A stretch of DNA of 64,000 bases from an uncultured Clostridia bacterium (lineage in GTDB: Bacteria; Bacillota; Clostridia; Oscillospirales; Acutalibacteraceae). This document shows, one piece after another, positions 40,892 to 51,126 of the stretch. Location: positions 1 to 64,000 of the forward strand of contig CANRMX010000001.1 in assembly GCA_947631855.1 (NCBI GenBank), in the 5' to 3' direction. The notes under the pieces were generated by a model. It worked only from the letters and a program-made list of their open reading frames with translations. It searched no databases and was not told the DNA's origin. Position 1 is the stretch's first letter; the number at the start of each line of letters is the position of its first letter. The translations under genes and the position numbers were made by a program.

Positions 40892-42961
40892 ATGGCAAAG
40901 GAAAAGATCCTGATCGTAGACGACTCGGAGATGAACCGGGCCATTCTGGCGGATATGCTGGACGATCAGTATGAAATTTTAGAGGCGGAAGACGGGCTGC
41001 AGGCGGTGGCCGCGCTCCAGAAGCAGGGCGCGAACATCTCGCTGGTGCTGCTGGATATCGTCATGCCCAGGATGGACGGCTTCGGCGTGCTGGAGATCAT
41101 GAACCAAAACGGGTGGATCGACGAGATCCCGGTGATCACGGTGTCGGCGGAAAGCAGCTCCACCCAGGTGCAGCGGGCCTATGAGCTGGGGGTCACGGAT
41201 TTCATCATGCGCCCCTTCGATGTGTTCATCGTGCGCCGCCGGGTGGTGAACACCCTGCTGCTGTACGCCAAGCAGAAGCAGCTGATCGGCATGGTGGAGC
41301 AGCAGATTTACGAAAAGGAACAGCGGAGCAACCAGATGATCGACATCCTCAGCCACATCGTGGAGTTCCGCAACGGAGAGAGCGGCCTGCACATCCTGCA
41401 TGTGCGCAGGCTGACGGAATTCCTGCTGCGGAAGATCCGCCAGCGGACGGACCGCTATCCCCTGACCGACGCGGATATCTCCACCATCAGCGTGGTCTCC
41501 GCCCTCCACGATATCGGGAAGATCGCCATCGACGAGGCGATCCTCAACAAGCCCGGGCGGCTGACGGACGAGGAATTCGCGGTGATGAAGACCCACTCCC
41601 TGGTGGGCGCGGAGATGCTCCAGAGCATCCCGCGGTGGGGAGATGGGGAAAAGGTGCTGAAAACGGCCTATGAGATCTGCCGCTGGCACCACGAGCGCTG
41701 GGACGGCCGGGGCTACCCGGATGGGCTGAAGGGCGACGATATCCCCATTTCTGCGCAGATCGTGGCCCTGGCGGACGTGTACGACGCCCTGACCAGCAAG
41801 CGGGTGTATAAGCCGGCCTTTTCCCATGAGAAGGCCATCGAGATGATCACCGGCGGCGAATGCGGGGCCTTTAACCCGTTGCTGCTGGAGTGCCTTTCCA
41901 CCTATTCCGAGGAGCTGCGGGACGTGCTGGCCAGGGACGAGAGCGAATCCTCCACCGCCACCCGGGATGTGCGCAGCGCCGCCGACGCGCTGATGCAGAC
42001 CAGCGGCGCCGGGGTTTCCCAGCGGACGCTGCGGCTGCTGGATTACGAGCGGATGAAGCACAACTTCTTTGCCGCCATGACCGAGGAGATCCAGTTCGAG
42101 TTCACCGTGTCTCCGCCCATGCTGACCCTGTCGCCCTGGGGCGCGAAGAAGCTGCGGCTGGAGGAGATCATCATGTCCCCCAAGGAGAACGACGCCCTCC
42201 AGCAGGTGCTGGGCCCGGGCGGCTGGGACGACGTGGGCCGCGCCCTGCGGGCCACCACTCCGGAGCACCCGGAATACACCTGTGAACGCCAGGTGCGCTG
42301 CGCAGGTGAACTGCGCTGGCACCGGATCATAGCCCGGTCGGTGTGGTCGCAGGACGATCCGCCGGTGTTCCAGGGCGCCCTGGGCAAGGCCATCGATATC
42401 GAAGCCGACAAGGCGGAGCGGGAGGACCTGGTGCGCAGGGCCACCCGGGATCCCTTAACGGGGCTGCTGAACCGGGTCAGCTTTATCGAGCGGATCTCCC
42501 ATCGGATGTGGGAATATCCCGAGAGCCATTTCGCCTTGGCAGAGGTGGACATCGACGACTTCAAGGAGGTCAACGACACCAACGGCCATATGTTCGGCGA
42601 CGAGGTGCTCCACGAGCTGGCGATGCACATGAAGAACAGCGTCCGTAGTTCGGATATCTGCTGCCGGGCGGGCGGCGAGGAATTCTTCTTCTTCCTCCAG
42701 TACAATACCGATATCGAGCGGACCATCGACCGTATTTTCCACAGCCTGTGCTTTCAATATAAAGACTGGCCCATCACGGTCTCCGTAGGCGTGGCCCTGG
42801 GCGAGGACGTGGGGCTGTCCTATGAGGCCCTGTACCGGGCGGCGGACCAGGCCCTGTATGTGGCCAAGGGCTCGGGCAAGAACCAGTACCGGTTTTACGA
42901 TCCCTCCATGGAAGGGGTCGCCACGGATACCAACGGCCAGGGTGAAAGGAGCGCACCATGA
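40892..42961 (+). CDS. Response regulator with HD-GYP and GGDEF domains
   Basis: This is a 689-residue cytoplasmic output protein. A CheY-like receiver (about 1-125, LIVDDSEMN, phospho-Asp in LLDIVMPRMDG, Lys replaced by Arg in MRPFDV) is followed by an HD-type phosphodiesterase domain (about 150-330, HDIGK with His206/Asp207, HHERWDGRGYP), a PAS-like region (about 400-510) and a diguanylate cyclase domain (about 520-680) with RAGGEEFFF. Both synthesis and breakdown of c-di-GMP are thus possible in one protein. The start MAKEKILIVDD at 40892 is preferred; an in-frame ATG at 40793 adds residues without similarity. The stop overlaps the Hpt start (ATGA). Confidence 0.88.
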   Translation: MAKEKILIVDDSEMNRAILADMLDDQYEILEAEDGLQAVAALQKQGANISLVLLDIVMPRMDGFGVLEIMNQNGWIDEIPVITVSAESSSTQVQRAYELGVTDFIMRPFDVFIVRRRVVNTLLLYAKQKQLIGMVEQQIYEKEQRSNQMIDILSHIVEFRNGESGLHILHVRRLTEFLLRKIRQRTDRYPLTDADISTISVVSALHDIGKIAIDEAILNKPGRLTDEEFAVMKTHSLVGAEMLQSIPRWGDGEKVLKTAYEICRWHHERWDGRGYPDGLKGDDIPISAQIVALADVYDALTSKRVYKPAFSHEKAIEMITGGECGAFNPLLLECLSTYSEELRDVLARDESESSTATRDVRSAADALMQTSGAGVSQRTLRLLDYERMKHNFFAAMTEEIQFEFTVSPPMLTLSPWGAKKLRLEEIIMSPKENDALQQVLGPGGWDDVGRALRATTPEHPEYTCERQVRCAGELRWHRIIARSVWSQDDPPVFQGALGKAIDIEADKAEREDLVRRATRDPLTGLLNRVSFIERISHRMWEYPESHFALAEVDIDDFKEVNDTNGHMFGDEVLHELAMHMKNSVRSSDICCRAGGEEFFFFLQYNTDIERTIDRIFHSLCFQYKDWPITVSVGVALGEDVGLSYEALYRAADQALYVAKGSGKNQYRFYDPSMEGVATDTNGQGERSAP

Positions 42962-43314
42962 CACTGAAGGAATGCTACACCGCGCTGGGCGGCGACTATG
43001 AGGACGTGCTGGGCCGGCTGCGCAGCGAGCGGCTGGTGCAGAAGTTCGTGCTGAAATTTCTGGACGACGGCAGCTATGGGCTGCTGTGCGATTCCTTCGC
43101 GGCGGGCAACTGGGAGGAAGCCTTCCGGGCGGCGCACACCATCAAGGGGATGTGCCAGAACCTGAGCTTCACCGGCTTGGGCGCATCCAGCCACGCGCTC
43201 ACCGAGGCCCTGCGGGGCGGCAAAAAGCCCGGGGCGGAGGAACTGCTGGAGCAGGTGAAGGCCGATTACGCCGCCACGGCGGAGGCCATCCGGGCCTACC
43301 AGGCGGAGCTTTGA
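42958..43314 (+). CDS. Hpt phosphotransfer protein
   Basis: This is a 118-residue all-helical histidine phosphotransfer protein with the motif AAHTIKGMCQNLSF, whose His is the phosphate carrier. It would shuttle phosphate between receiver domains of the hybrid kinases encoded next to it and the receiver of the HD-GYP/GGDEF regulator. It is translationally coupled to that regulator by ATGA overlap. It has no other domain. Confidence 0.9.
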   Translation: MTLKECYTALGGDYEDVLGRLRSERLVQKFVLKFLDDGSYGLLCDSFAAGNWEEAFRAAHTIKGMCQNLSFTGLGASSHALTEALRGGKKPGAEELLEQVKADYAATAEAIRAYQAEL

Positions 43315-43339
43315 GGACAGTTTGAGGGGAGAAGCGCAA

Positions 43340-45940
43340 ATGGGTAACAAAGTACTGAAAAAACTCCGAAGCAAGGTGCGGCAGGAGGGCAACGTGATGG
43401 TCACGGTGGTGCTCATCGTGATCGTGGTGGTGCTGTTCGTGACGGAATTCTTCATCATCAGCGACCACCTGCGGGACCGCTCCCTGGGGCGCATGGAGGA
43501 GGGCGTGCAGACCGTCATCAGCGAGGTGACCGCCAAGCTGGAGCGGGAAAGCAGCATCCTCAACGCCACGGCGGACATCATCTCCTCGGCGGACAACTTC
43601 GACCTGGAGTCCACCCAGGAGATCATGCGGATGGTCTCACCGCTGCTGGAGACCATGGAAATCCGGCTGCTGATGCCCGACAACACCATCATCACCGCCA
43701 AGGGAGAGACGTTCACCATGAGCGAGACGGGCATCCTCTCCTTTGACGAGGAGTTTCCTCTTGGGGAGCATGTCTCCGACCGGATGTACAGCGCCGATGG
43801 CGCCTATGTCCTGCGGCACTTTGTGCCCCTCACCCAGGATGGCAAGCCCGCGGCGATCCTCTACGGCATCACCCGGCTGAACGAGCTGCCCGACGCCCTC
43901 AATATCGACAACATCTACAACGCCTCCGCCAGTGTGTATATCGTGGACACCCGTACCGGCGATTTGCTGCTGGATACCTATCCCAGCCACAAGGAGCTGG
44001 GCAACATCCAGAAATTCAATTCCTCCGACCGGCAGGTACGGGGCGACAAGAAGTGGGAGGAATACATAGACGATCTGATGAACCAGGGCACCGGCTATGT
44101 GGTCTACCGCACCGGTGACACCCGGGGCTGGGACTACATGTACTACGCCCCGGCGGGCATCAACCAGTGGTCTATCGCCGTCTCCGTGCCGGAGCGGGAA
44201 GCCTTTGCCAGCGTGTACGCCGTGCGCACCGTGTGCGCGGTGATCGGCGCGTTCATGGCGGTGACGGTGCTGGTGTATTATCTGATCATCCACGCCCAGT
44301 CCAAGCGGGCCACCTCCGCTGCGGTGGAGCGGGCCGTGCTGGAGGAAAAGCTGAAAAAGGCCGAGGCCGCCGAGCGGGCCAAGACCACCTTCCTCTCCAA
44401 TATGAGCCACGATATCCGCACCCCCATGAACGCCATCATCGGCTTCACCACGTTGGCCGAGGCCAATCTGGACAACAAGGAGCGGGTGCAGGAATATCTG
44501 GCCAAGATCATGTCCTCGGGCAACCATCTGCTCAGCCTCATCAACGACGTGCTGGACATGAGCCGGATCGAGAGCGGCAAGCTGAATATTGAAGAAAGGC
44601 CCTGCACCATCTCCGATATCTTCAAGGATATGCGCAACATCATCCAGACCCAGATGCAGAGCAAGCAGCTGAACTTCTTCATGGACACCATGGACGTGGT
44701 GGACGAGGAGATCTTCTGCGACAAGCTGCATGTCAACCAGGTGCTGCTCAATCTCCTTTCCAACGCCATCAAGTTCACGCCGGCGGGCGGCTCCGTGGCC
44801 CTGACCATCCGGCAGATGCACGGGGCGCCCACGGGCTACGGCCGGTATGAGATCCGGGTGAAGGACACCGGCATCGGCATGAGCCAGGAGTTTGCCAAGC
44901 GCATCTTCGAGCCCTTCGAGCGGGAACGGAACTCCACGGTGAGCGGCATCCAGGGCACGGGCCTGGGCATGGCCATCACCAAGAGCATCGTGGACACCAT
45001 GGGCGGCACGATCTCCGTGGAAACGGAGCAGGACAAGGGCACCGAATTTATCATCGTGCTGGATTTCCGCCTCCAGACGGAGAGCAGGCAGGTGGAAGTG
45101 GTGAAAGAGCTGGAGGGCCTGCGGGCCCTGGTGGTGGACGACAGCTTCTCCACCTGCGACAGTGTGACCAAGATGCTCACCCAGATCGGCCTGCGGGCCG
45201 AGTGGACCATGCACGGCCGGGAGGCGGTGCTCAGGGCGCGGCAGGCGGTGGAGATGGGCGACGAATTCTGCGCCTATATCATCGACTGGGCCCTGCCCGA
45301 CCTCAGCGGCCTGGAAGTGGTGCGGCAGGTGCGGGCGGTGATCGGCAACAGCACGCCCATCATCATCCTCACTGCCTATGACTGGACTTCCTTCGAGGAG
45401 GAGGCCAAGGCCGCCGGCGTCACGGCGTTCTGCAACAAGCCCATCTTCCTTTCCGAGCTGCGGGGCACGCTGGTGAACGCCGTCAGCAACCGGCAGCCGG
45501 AGGACGAGGAGCGGGCCCAGGTGCTGCCCAAGACTGCGGAATCCGTCAAGGGCGCCCGGCTGCTGCTGGTGGAAGATAACGAGCTGAACCGGGAGATCGC
45601 CGTGGAGCTGCTCAAGGAAAGCGGCTTCGTGGTGGAGACCGCGGAGGACGGCACGGTGGCCGTGGAAAAGGTGAAGGCCTCCGAGCCCGGCTGGTACCAG
45701 CTGATCCTGATGGATATCCAGATGCCCAAGCTGGATGGCTACGGCGCCACCCGGGCCATCCGCGGCCTGGAGAACCCGGCCCTGGCCAACATCCCCATCG
45801 TGGCCATGACGGCCAACGCCTTTGAGGAGGACCGGAAGCGGGCCATCGAATGCGGGATGAACGACCACGTGGCCAAGCCCATCAACGTGGAGACGCTGAT
45901 CCGGGTGCTGAACGAGCAGCTGCGGGATCCCGCGAACTGA
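43340..45940 (+). CDS. Hybrid histidine kinase with Cache-like sensor
   Basis: This is an 866-residue membrane kinase. The order is one membrane segment (VVLIVIVVVLFVTEFFII), an extracytoplasmic Cache-like sensor (about 45-295), a second membrane segment (about 300-320), a HisKA domain with His357 in NMSHDIRTPMNA, HATPase_c (NAIKFTP, GIGMSQEF, GTGLGMAITK) and two receivers (about 590-710 with IIDWALPDLSG; 735-860 with ILMDIQMPKLDG). Both receivers keep the phospho-Asp and conserved Lys. Start ATG 43340 follows GGGGAG. The signal is unknown. Confidence 0.9.
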   Translation: MGNKVLKKLRSKVRQEGNVMVTVVLIVIVVVLFVTEFFIISDHLRDRSLGRMEEGVQTVISEVTAKLERESSILNATADIISSADNFDLESTQEIMRMVSPLLETMEIRLLMPDNTIITAKGETFTMSETGILSFDEEFPLGEHVSDRMYSADGAYVLRHFVPLTQDGKPAAILYGITRLNELPDALNIDNIYNASASVYIVDTRTGDLLLDTYPSHKELGNIQKFNSSDRQVRGDKKWEEYIDDLMNQGTGYVVYRTGDTRGWDYMYYAPAGINQWSIAVSVPEREAFASVYAVRTVCAVIGAFMAVTVLVYYLIIHAQSKRATSAAVERAVLEEKLKKAEAAERAKTTFLSNMSHDIRTPMNAIIGFTTLAEANLDNKERVQEYLAKIMSSGNHLLSLINDVLDMSRIESGKLNIEERPCTISDIFKDMRNIIQTQMQSKQLNFFMDTMDVVDEEIFCDKLHVNQVLLNLLSNAIKFTPAGGSVALTIRQMHGAPTGYGRYEIRVKDTGIGMSQEFAKRIFEPFERERNSTVSGIQGTGLGMAITKSIVDTMGGTISVETEQDKGTEFIIVLDFRLQTESRQVEVVKELEGLRALVVDDSFSTCDSVTKMLTQIGLRAEWTMHGREAVLRARQAVEMGDEFCAYIIDWALPDLSGLEVVRQVRAVIGNSTPIIILTAYDWTSFEEEAKAAGVTAFCNKPIFLSELRGTLVNAVSNRQPEDEERAQVLPKTAESVKGARLLLVEDNELNREIAVELLKESGFVVETAEDGTVAVEKVKASEPGWYQLILMDIQMPKLDGYGATRAIRGLENPALANIPIVAMTANAFEEDRKRAIECGMNDHVAKPINVETLIRVLNEQLRDPAN

Positions 45941-45969
45941 AAAAGCGCGGACGTAAATTATACATTTTA

Positions 45970-45997
45970 CCGGCGGCGTCATTGAAGATACCGCCGG
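45970..45997. repeat. Short inverted repeat between kinase genes
   Basis: CCGGCGG (45970-45976) and CCGCCGG (45991-45997) form a stem in the 73-base gap. Without a T-run it may be a processing or attenuating hairpin. Confidence 0.45.
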
Positions 45998-46013
45998 ATG
46001 ATCGGGGGAATGG

Positions 46014-48137
46014 ATGATGATTCGTAAACTGTTTGGGCGCGTGGTGCTTGGGGCTCTCTGTTTAGGGCTACTGCTGGGGATCTGTCTCCCCGCGGCCGCC
46101 GAGGAATCCCCTGTTGCGCGGGCGGGCATCCAGCTTTCGGAGGAGGAGCAGGCGTTCGTGGACGCCCACGGCCCCTTCCGGGTGGGCTTCGTGCAGGATC
46201 GCATCCCCGTGTCCTTTTCGGACGAAAACGGGGAGCTGGCCGGGGTCTCCCGGTACCTGTTCGACCGGCTGGCCCAGCTCAGCGGCCTGACCTTTGAATA
46301 TGTCCCGCTGCCGGCGGGCTCCATCACCTACGATTTCTTAATGGACCAGAAGCTGGACCTGGTCACCAGCGTGGAATACAACAAAGAGAATTTGAACGCC
46401 CGGGGCATCGTCATCAGCCAGCCGTACCTGTCCAGCCGGAAAGTGGTGGTGGCGCGGCAGGATTTGGAATTCGACACCAGCAAGCATTTGAAGGTGGCCG
46501 TTTCCACCGGCTCGCAGACCCTGCGCAAGGTGCTGGGCAGGCTGTTCCCCAATTTCGAGCTGGAGGATTACGCATCCATCACCGACTGCTTCGACGCCCT
46601 GCTGCGGGGCGAAGCCGACCTGCTGATCCAGAACCAGTTCGTGGTGGAATACTGGATGGCCAAGCCCGCCTATGAAAAGCTGAAAGTGATCCCGGTGATG
46701 GGGCTGGAAGACGAGCTGTGCTTCTCCGCCGTATTTTCCTTTGACGGCGGCGACGGCCCCACCGAGGACGACGGCCGGCTGCTGGTGGGCATCCTCAACC
46801 GGGCCATCGACCTCATCACCGAGGATGAGTCGGGCAGCTATATCATCCAGGCGGTGATGAAGAACCAGTACAACTACACGCTGGGGGATTTCCTCAGCCG
46901 CTACCGCTACGCCGTGGGGATATTCATCGTCTCCGTCATCATCATCGTGGTGCTGGCCACCATCCTGATGCGGCTCAGGCTCCGCACCCTGGCGGACCAG
47001 GCGGACGCCAAGGCCAAGGGGCAGTTTATCTCCGCCATGAGCCATGAGATCCGCACGCCCCTCAACGGGCTGATCGGCCTCAATTACCTCATCGCCCAGC
47101 GGTTGGACGACCGCGCCCAGCTGGAGCGGTATTTACAGCAGTCCACATCCACGGCCCGGTACCTGCTGCGGCTGGTGAGCGAGATGCTGGATATGTCCAG
47201 TATGCAAAAGGGCGCGCTGAAGCTCTCGCCCGCGCCCATGGATCTGGCCCTGTCCGTGTCCACGGTGGAGGCCCTGGCGGGACGTTCCATGTCCGACCGC
47301 GGGCTGGAGTTCCACGCCGACGTGGAGCTGCCCTATCCCCATATCCTGGGCGACGCGGTGCGGGTGCAGCAGGTGCTGCTGAATCTGCTGGACAACGCCC
47401 GGAAGTTCACCTCCGCCGGCGGCAAGGTGTCCCTCACCGCCCAGCAGACGCTCCAGGAGGACGGGAGCATCCGCACCCGCTTTGCGGTGGAGGACAACGG
47501 CGTGGGCATGAGCGAGGAGTTCCAGAAGCAGGTCTTTGATACTTTCGCCCAGGAGCGGGAGACCGTCTCCCAGGGCAACCAGGGCATGGGATTGGGGCTG
47601 CCCGTCAGCCACAGCCTGGCCCAGCTGATGGGCGGGGACATCACCTTCACCAGCAAAAAGGGCGAGGGCAGCACCTTCTATTTCACCTTCACGGCCCAGC
47701 CCGCCAAGCTGCCCAAGGAGCAGCATACGCTGCCCACGCCCGCCCAGCCCGAAAAGGGCCGGCCTCACGTTCTGGTGGTGGAGGACAACGATCTGAACCG
47801 GGAGATCATGCAGGAGCTGCTGGAGGAAGAAGGCTTCCCGGTGACGCTGGCCGAGGACGGCCAGGAGGCGGTGGAGCTGTTCCGGAATTCTCCGCCCAAC
47901 ACCTATGAAGTGATCCTGATGGACCTGCTGATGCCCCGGATGGACGGCTATGAAGCCACTGCGGCCATCCGCGCGCTGGGCCGGGAGGACGGCAAGAAGG
48001 TGCGCATCATCGCCTGCACCGCCAATTCCTCCGGGCAGGAGCGGAGCAAGGTGCTGGCCAGCGGGCTGGATGATTTTATCTCCAAGCCGGTGGACCGGGA
48101 CCTGCTGCTGGAGAAGCTCGCTCTCAGGAACGAGTGA
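46014..48137 (+). CDS. Hybrid histidine kinase with solute-binding (SBP_bac_3) sensor
   Basis: This is a 707-residue BvgS/EvgS-like kinase. A signal peptide, a family 3 solute-binding domain (about 40-290, 'FRVGFVQDRIPVSFSDENGELAGVSRYLFD'-type start of lobe 1) and a membrane segment (VGIFIVSVIIIVVLATIL, near 310) come first. HisKA has His344 in AMSHEIRTPLNG, then HATPase_c (GMGLGLPVSHSLAQLMGG) and one receiver (VVEDNDLNR, LMDLLMPRMDG). The sensor suggests direct binding of an amino acid or other small solute outside the cell. ATG 46014 is followed directly by a second ATG. Confidence 0.9.
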   Translation: MMIRKLFGRVVLGALCLGLLLGICLPAAAEESPVARAGIQLSEEEQAFVDAHGPFRVGFVQDRIPVSFSDENGELAGVSRYLFDRLAQLSGLTFEYVPLPAGSITYDFLMDQKLDLVTSVEYNKENLNARGIVISQPYLSSRKVVVARQDLEFDTSKHLKVAVSTGSQTLRKVLGRLFPNFELEDYASITDCFDALLRGEADLLIQNQFVVEYWMAKPAYEKLKVIPVMGLEDELCFSAVFSFDGGDGPTEDDGRLLVGILNRAIDLITEDESGSYIIQAVMKNQYNYTLGDFLSRYRYAVGIFIVSVIIIVVLATILMRLRLRTLADQADAKAKGQFISAMSHEIRTPLNGLIGLNYLIAQRLDDRAQLERYLQQSTSTARYLLRLVSEMLDMSSMQKGALKLSPAPMDLALSVSTVEALAGRSMSDRGLEFHADVELPYPHILGDAVRVQQVLLNLLDNARKFTSAGGKVSLTAQQTLQEDGSIRTRFAVEDNGVGMSEEFQKQVFDTFAQERETVSQGNQGMGLGLPVSHSLAQLMGGDITFTSKKGEGSTFYFTFTAQPAKLPKEQHTLPTPAQPEKGRPHVLVVEDNDLNREIMQELLEEEGFPVTLAEDGQEAVELFRNSPPNTYEVILMDLLMPRMDGYEATAAIRALGREDGKKVRIIACTANSSGQERSKVLASGLDDFISKPVDRDLLLEKLALRNE

Positions 48138-48174
48138 TCCCGGCGCGCCAAATCCGTAAGAAGGGGACGAGGGG

Positions 48175-51126
48175 ATGAAGAAGAAATTATTGCGCTCCAT
48201 GTGGGTCATCCTGATCTGCGTGGTCGCCACAATATCGATATTCGTGGCTTATTTCCGGTTTATTTCCCAGCGCATCTATGAGGACAGTACCAGACAGCTG
48301 CAGGAAATTTACAGTCAGGTAAACCATTCCTTCGGCGCTTTCGTGGAGCGGAACTGGGGCCTGCTGGACGGCTGGGGAGAATACCTGGCCCTGGCGGGCG
48401 ACGGAGAAAGCGGCACCGTGGCGGATTTTGTCGCCGGGGAGCAGGAATACTGGGGCTTTTCCCAGTTCTATTTCCTGGCCGAGGACGGCTCCTGCGTCAC
48501 GACGGCCGGCGAAGAAAACACCATGGGGCTGGACGGCGCACTGGACAGCCTGTTCAAGGACCAGGAGAACGTGATGGCCGGGGAGACCCTGGCCACCGGG
48601 CAGGAGGTCACGGTGTTTGCCGTGCCCGCACCGGCGGGCAGCTACCGGGGCTTTGCCTATGACGCCATCGCCATCAGCTATACCAACGGGGATATGGCCA
48701 ATTCCCTGAACGTGGACGCCTTCTCCGGGAAGGCGAGGTGCTTCGTGCTCCACAGCGACGGCAGGGTGCTGCTCTCCACCCAGAGCGGCGGCGGTGTGTT
48801 TGAAAATTATCTGGTCTATCTGCAGGCGGCGTCCGATCTGGACGACGCGGCGCTGGCCCGGCTCCAGAGCAGCTGGGAGGGCGGAGAGACCGGCCTGCTG
48901 CGGTGCAGGATCGGCGGCGTGGATCACTGCGTCCTGTACCAGAGCGTGGGCTATCAGGATTATATTCTGGTCAGCGCGGTGCCCCAGAGCGTCATCAGCG
49001 AGGGCTTCCTGTCGGTGCAGGGCATCACCATGGCGGTGCTCATCGCGATCTTCCTGGTGGTGGTGGCGCTGCTGATCTTCCTGTTTATCGCCCGCAGCCG
49101 CAGGCAGTCGCAGATGGCCCAGATGGAGCTGCAGCACCGGGATCTCATGTTCGATGCCCTTTCCAACAGCGTGGACGATATTTTCCTGATGCTGGATATC
49201 GACAATCAGCGGGCGGATTACCTCAGCCCCAACGTGGAGCGCCTGCTGGGCATCCCGGTGCAGGCCGCCCGGGAGAGCCTGCGGGTGATGGAGAAGTGCG
49301 TCCTGGACGGCGACCGGTTTATCCCAAGGGAAGAGCTGGAGGCCATCCCGCTGCAGGGCAGCATCTCCCGGGAGTGCGAATATATGCACCAGACCACCGG
49401 AGAGCGCCGCTGGTACCGGCTGATGGTGTACCATACGGGCATCCAGGATGTGGAGAAGTATATCATCGTCATGTCCGACCGCACCGAGGAGCGGAAGATG
49501 AACCGCAATCTCCAGGAGGCATTGGATGCTGCCCAAAGCGCCAACGAGGCCAAGAGCAACTTCCTCTCCAATATGTCCCACGACATCCGCACCCCCATGA
49601 ACGCCATCGTGGGCTTTTCGGTGCTGCTGGAGAAGGACGCGGACCAGCCCGACAAGGTGCGGGAATATACGCGGAAGATCAAGGCATCCAGCCAGCATTT
49701 GCTGAGCCTGATCAACGATGTGCTGGATATGAGCAAGATCGAGAGCGGCAAGACCTCGCTGAACGTGGACAGTTTCCGGCTGCCGGAGCTGCTGTCGGAG
49801 CTGAATATCATCCTGCTGCCCCAGGCCAGGGCGAAGCGCCAGACCCTGGAGGTCCATGTGCAGGGCACGCCGCCGGAGCAGCTGGTGGGCGACAAGCTGC
49901 GCCTGAACCAGATTTTGATCAACCTGCTGTCCAACGCCATCAAGTACACCCCCGAAGGGGGCAGGATCGACTTTCAGGTGTGCGAGCTGCCCCAGCCCTC
50001 GCCCCAGTATGCGAAGCTGCGCTTCGTGGTGCGGGACAACGGTATCGGCATGAGCCCGGAATTCACCAAGCGGGTGTTCGCGCCCTTTAGCCGGGAGATC
50101 AATTCCGTCACCAACAAAATCCAGGGCACCGGGCTGGGCATGGCCATCACGAAAAACCTGGTGGACCTGATGGGCGGGATCATCCAGGTGGAGAGCGAGC
50201 CCGGCAAGGGCAGTACCTTTACCGTGGAGCTTTCCTTTAATCTGCCTGAGCAGGACGCCCAGGAGCAGGAGGCCTGGCTGCGCAGCAAGGTGACCCATGT
50301 GCTGGTGGCGGACGACGACGAGGCGGTGTGCGTGAACATCCGGGAGCAGCTGCGGGATACCGGCGTGGACGTGTCCTTCGTGACCAGCGGCGGCGCCGCC
50401 GTGGAAGCGGCGATCCAGGCCCACGACCGCGGGGAGGGTTTCCACGTGATCCTGCTGGATTGGAAGATGCCCGACATCAACGGCGTGGAGGCCGCCCGGC
50501 GTATTCGGGAACGGATCGGCGCGGATGTGCCCATTCTGGTGCTGACCTCCTACGACTGGTGGGACATCGAGGAAGAAGCCCGCAGCGCAGGCATCGACGC
50601 CTTTATGTCCAAGCCGTTCTTCGTCTCCAGCTTCATGGAGGTGATCCGGCCCCTGCTGTTGGAAGCGCCCAAGCCGATCGAGCAGCCCCAGGCCGTTTCG
50701 GATACCGTGTTGCAGGGCAGGCTGTTCCTGGTGGTGGAGGATAACGAGCTGAACGCGGAGATCCTCACCGAAATGCTGCGCATGGAAGGGGCCAGCTGCG
50801 AGCTGGCCGTCAACGGCCGAGAGGCCGTGGAGATGTTTGAAAATTCTGAGCCCGGCCACTATGACGTGATCCTGATGGACGTGCAGATGCCGGTGATGAA
50901 CGGCTACGAGGCCACCCGGGTTATCCGCACGGGCAGCCACCCGGAAGCCCGCACCATCCCCATCGTGGCCATGACCGCCAACACCTTTGCCGAGGATGTG
51001 CGCAACGCGCTGGACGCCGGGATGGACGGCCATCTGGCCAAGCCCATCGACATGGACGCCGTGCGGGAGACGGTGGGCAGGCTGCTGAAACGAGGCTCTG
51101 AGGAAGGGGGAGAGGAGCGCCCATGA
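48175..51126 (+). CDS. Hybrid histidine kinase with PAS domain and two receivers
   Basis: This is a 983-residue membrane kinase: membrane segment, extracytoplasmic Cache-like domain (about 40-280), membrane segment (ITMAVLIAIFLVVVALLIFL), a PAS domain (about 325-440), HisKA with His469 in NMSHDIRTPMNA, HATPase_c (NAIKYTPEGG, GTGLGMAITKNLVDLMGG), and two receivers (about 700-820 with LLDWKMPDING and 845-965 with LMDVQMPVMNG). It is close in architecture to the first kinase of the block, suggesting duplication. The stop overlaps the next start (ATGA). Confidence 0.9.
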   Translation: MKKKLLRSMWVILICVVATISIFVAYFRFISQRIYEDSTRQLQEIYSQVNHSFGAFVERNWGLLDGWGEYLALAGDGESGTVADFVAGEQEYWGFSQFYFLAEDGSCVTTAGEENTMGLDGALDSLFKDQENVMAGETLATGQEVTVFAVPAPAGSYRGFAYDAIAISYTNGDMANSLNVDAFSGKARCFVLHSDGRVLLSTQSGGGVFENYLVYLQAASDLDDAALARLQSSWEGGETGLLRCRIGGVDHCVLYQSVGYQDYILVSAVPQSVISEGFLSVQGITMAVLIAIFLVVVALLIFLFIARSRRQSQMAQMELQHRDLMFDALSNSVDDIFLMLDIDNQRADYLSPNVERLLGIPVQAARESLRVMEKCVLDGDRFIPREELEAIPLQGSISRECEYMHQTTGERRWYRLMVYHTGIQDVEKYIIVMSDRTEERKMNRNLQEALDAAQSANEAKSNFLSNMSHDIRTPMNAIVGFSVLLEKDADQPDKVREYTRKIKASSQHLLSLINDVLDMSKIESGKTSLNVDSFRLPELLSELNIILLPQARAKRQTLEVHVQGTPPEQLVGDKLRLNQILINLLSNAIKYTPEGGRIDFQVCELPQPSPQYAKLRFVVRDNGIGMSPEFTKRVFAPFSREINSVTNKIQGTGLGMAITKNLVDLMGGIIQVESEPGKGSTFTVELSFNLPEQDAQEQEAWLRSKVTHVLVADDDEAVCVNIREQLRDTGVDVSFVTSGGAAVEAAIQAHDRGEGFHVILLDWKMPDINGVEAARRIRERIGADVPILVLTSYDWWDIEEEARSAGIDAFMSKPFFVSSFMEVIRPLLLEAPKPIEQPQAVSDTVLQGRLFLVVEDNELNAEILTEMLRMEGASCELAVNGREAVEMFENSEPGHYDVILMDVQMPVMNGYEATRVIRTGSHPEARTIPIVAMTANTFAEDVRNALDAGMDGHLAKPIDMDAVRETVGRLLKRGSEEGGEERP

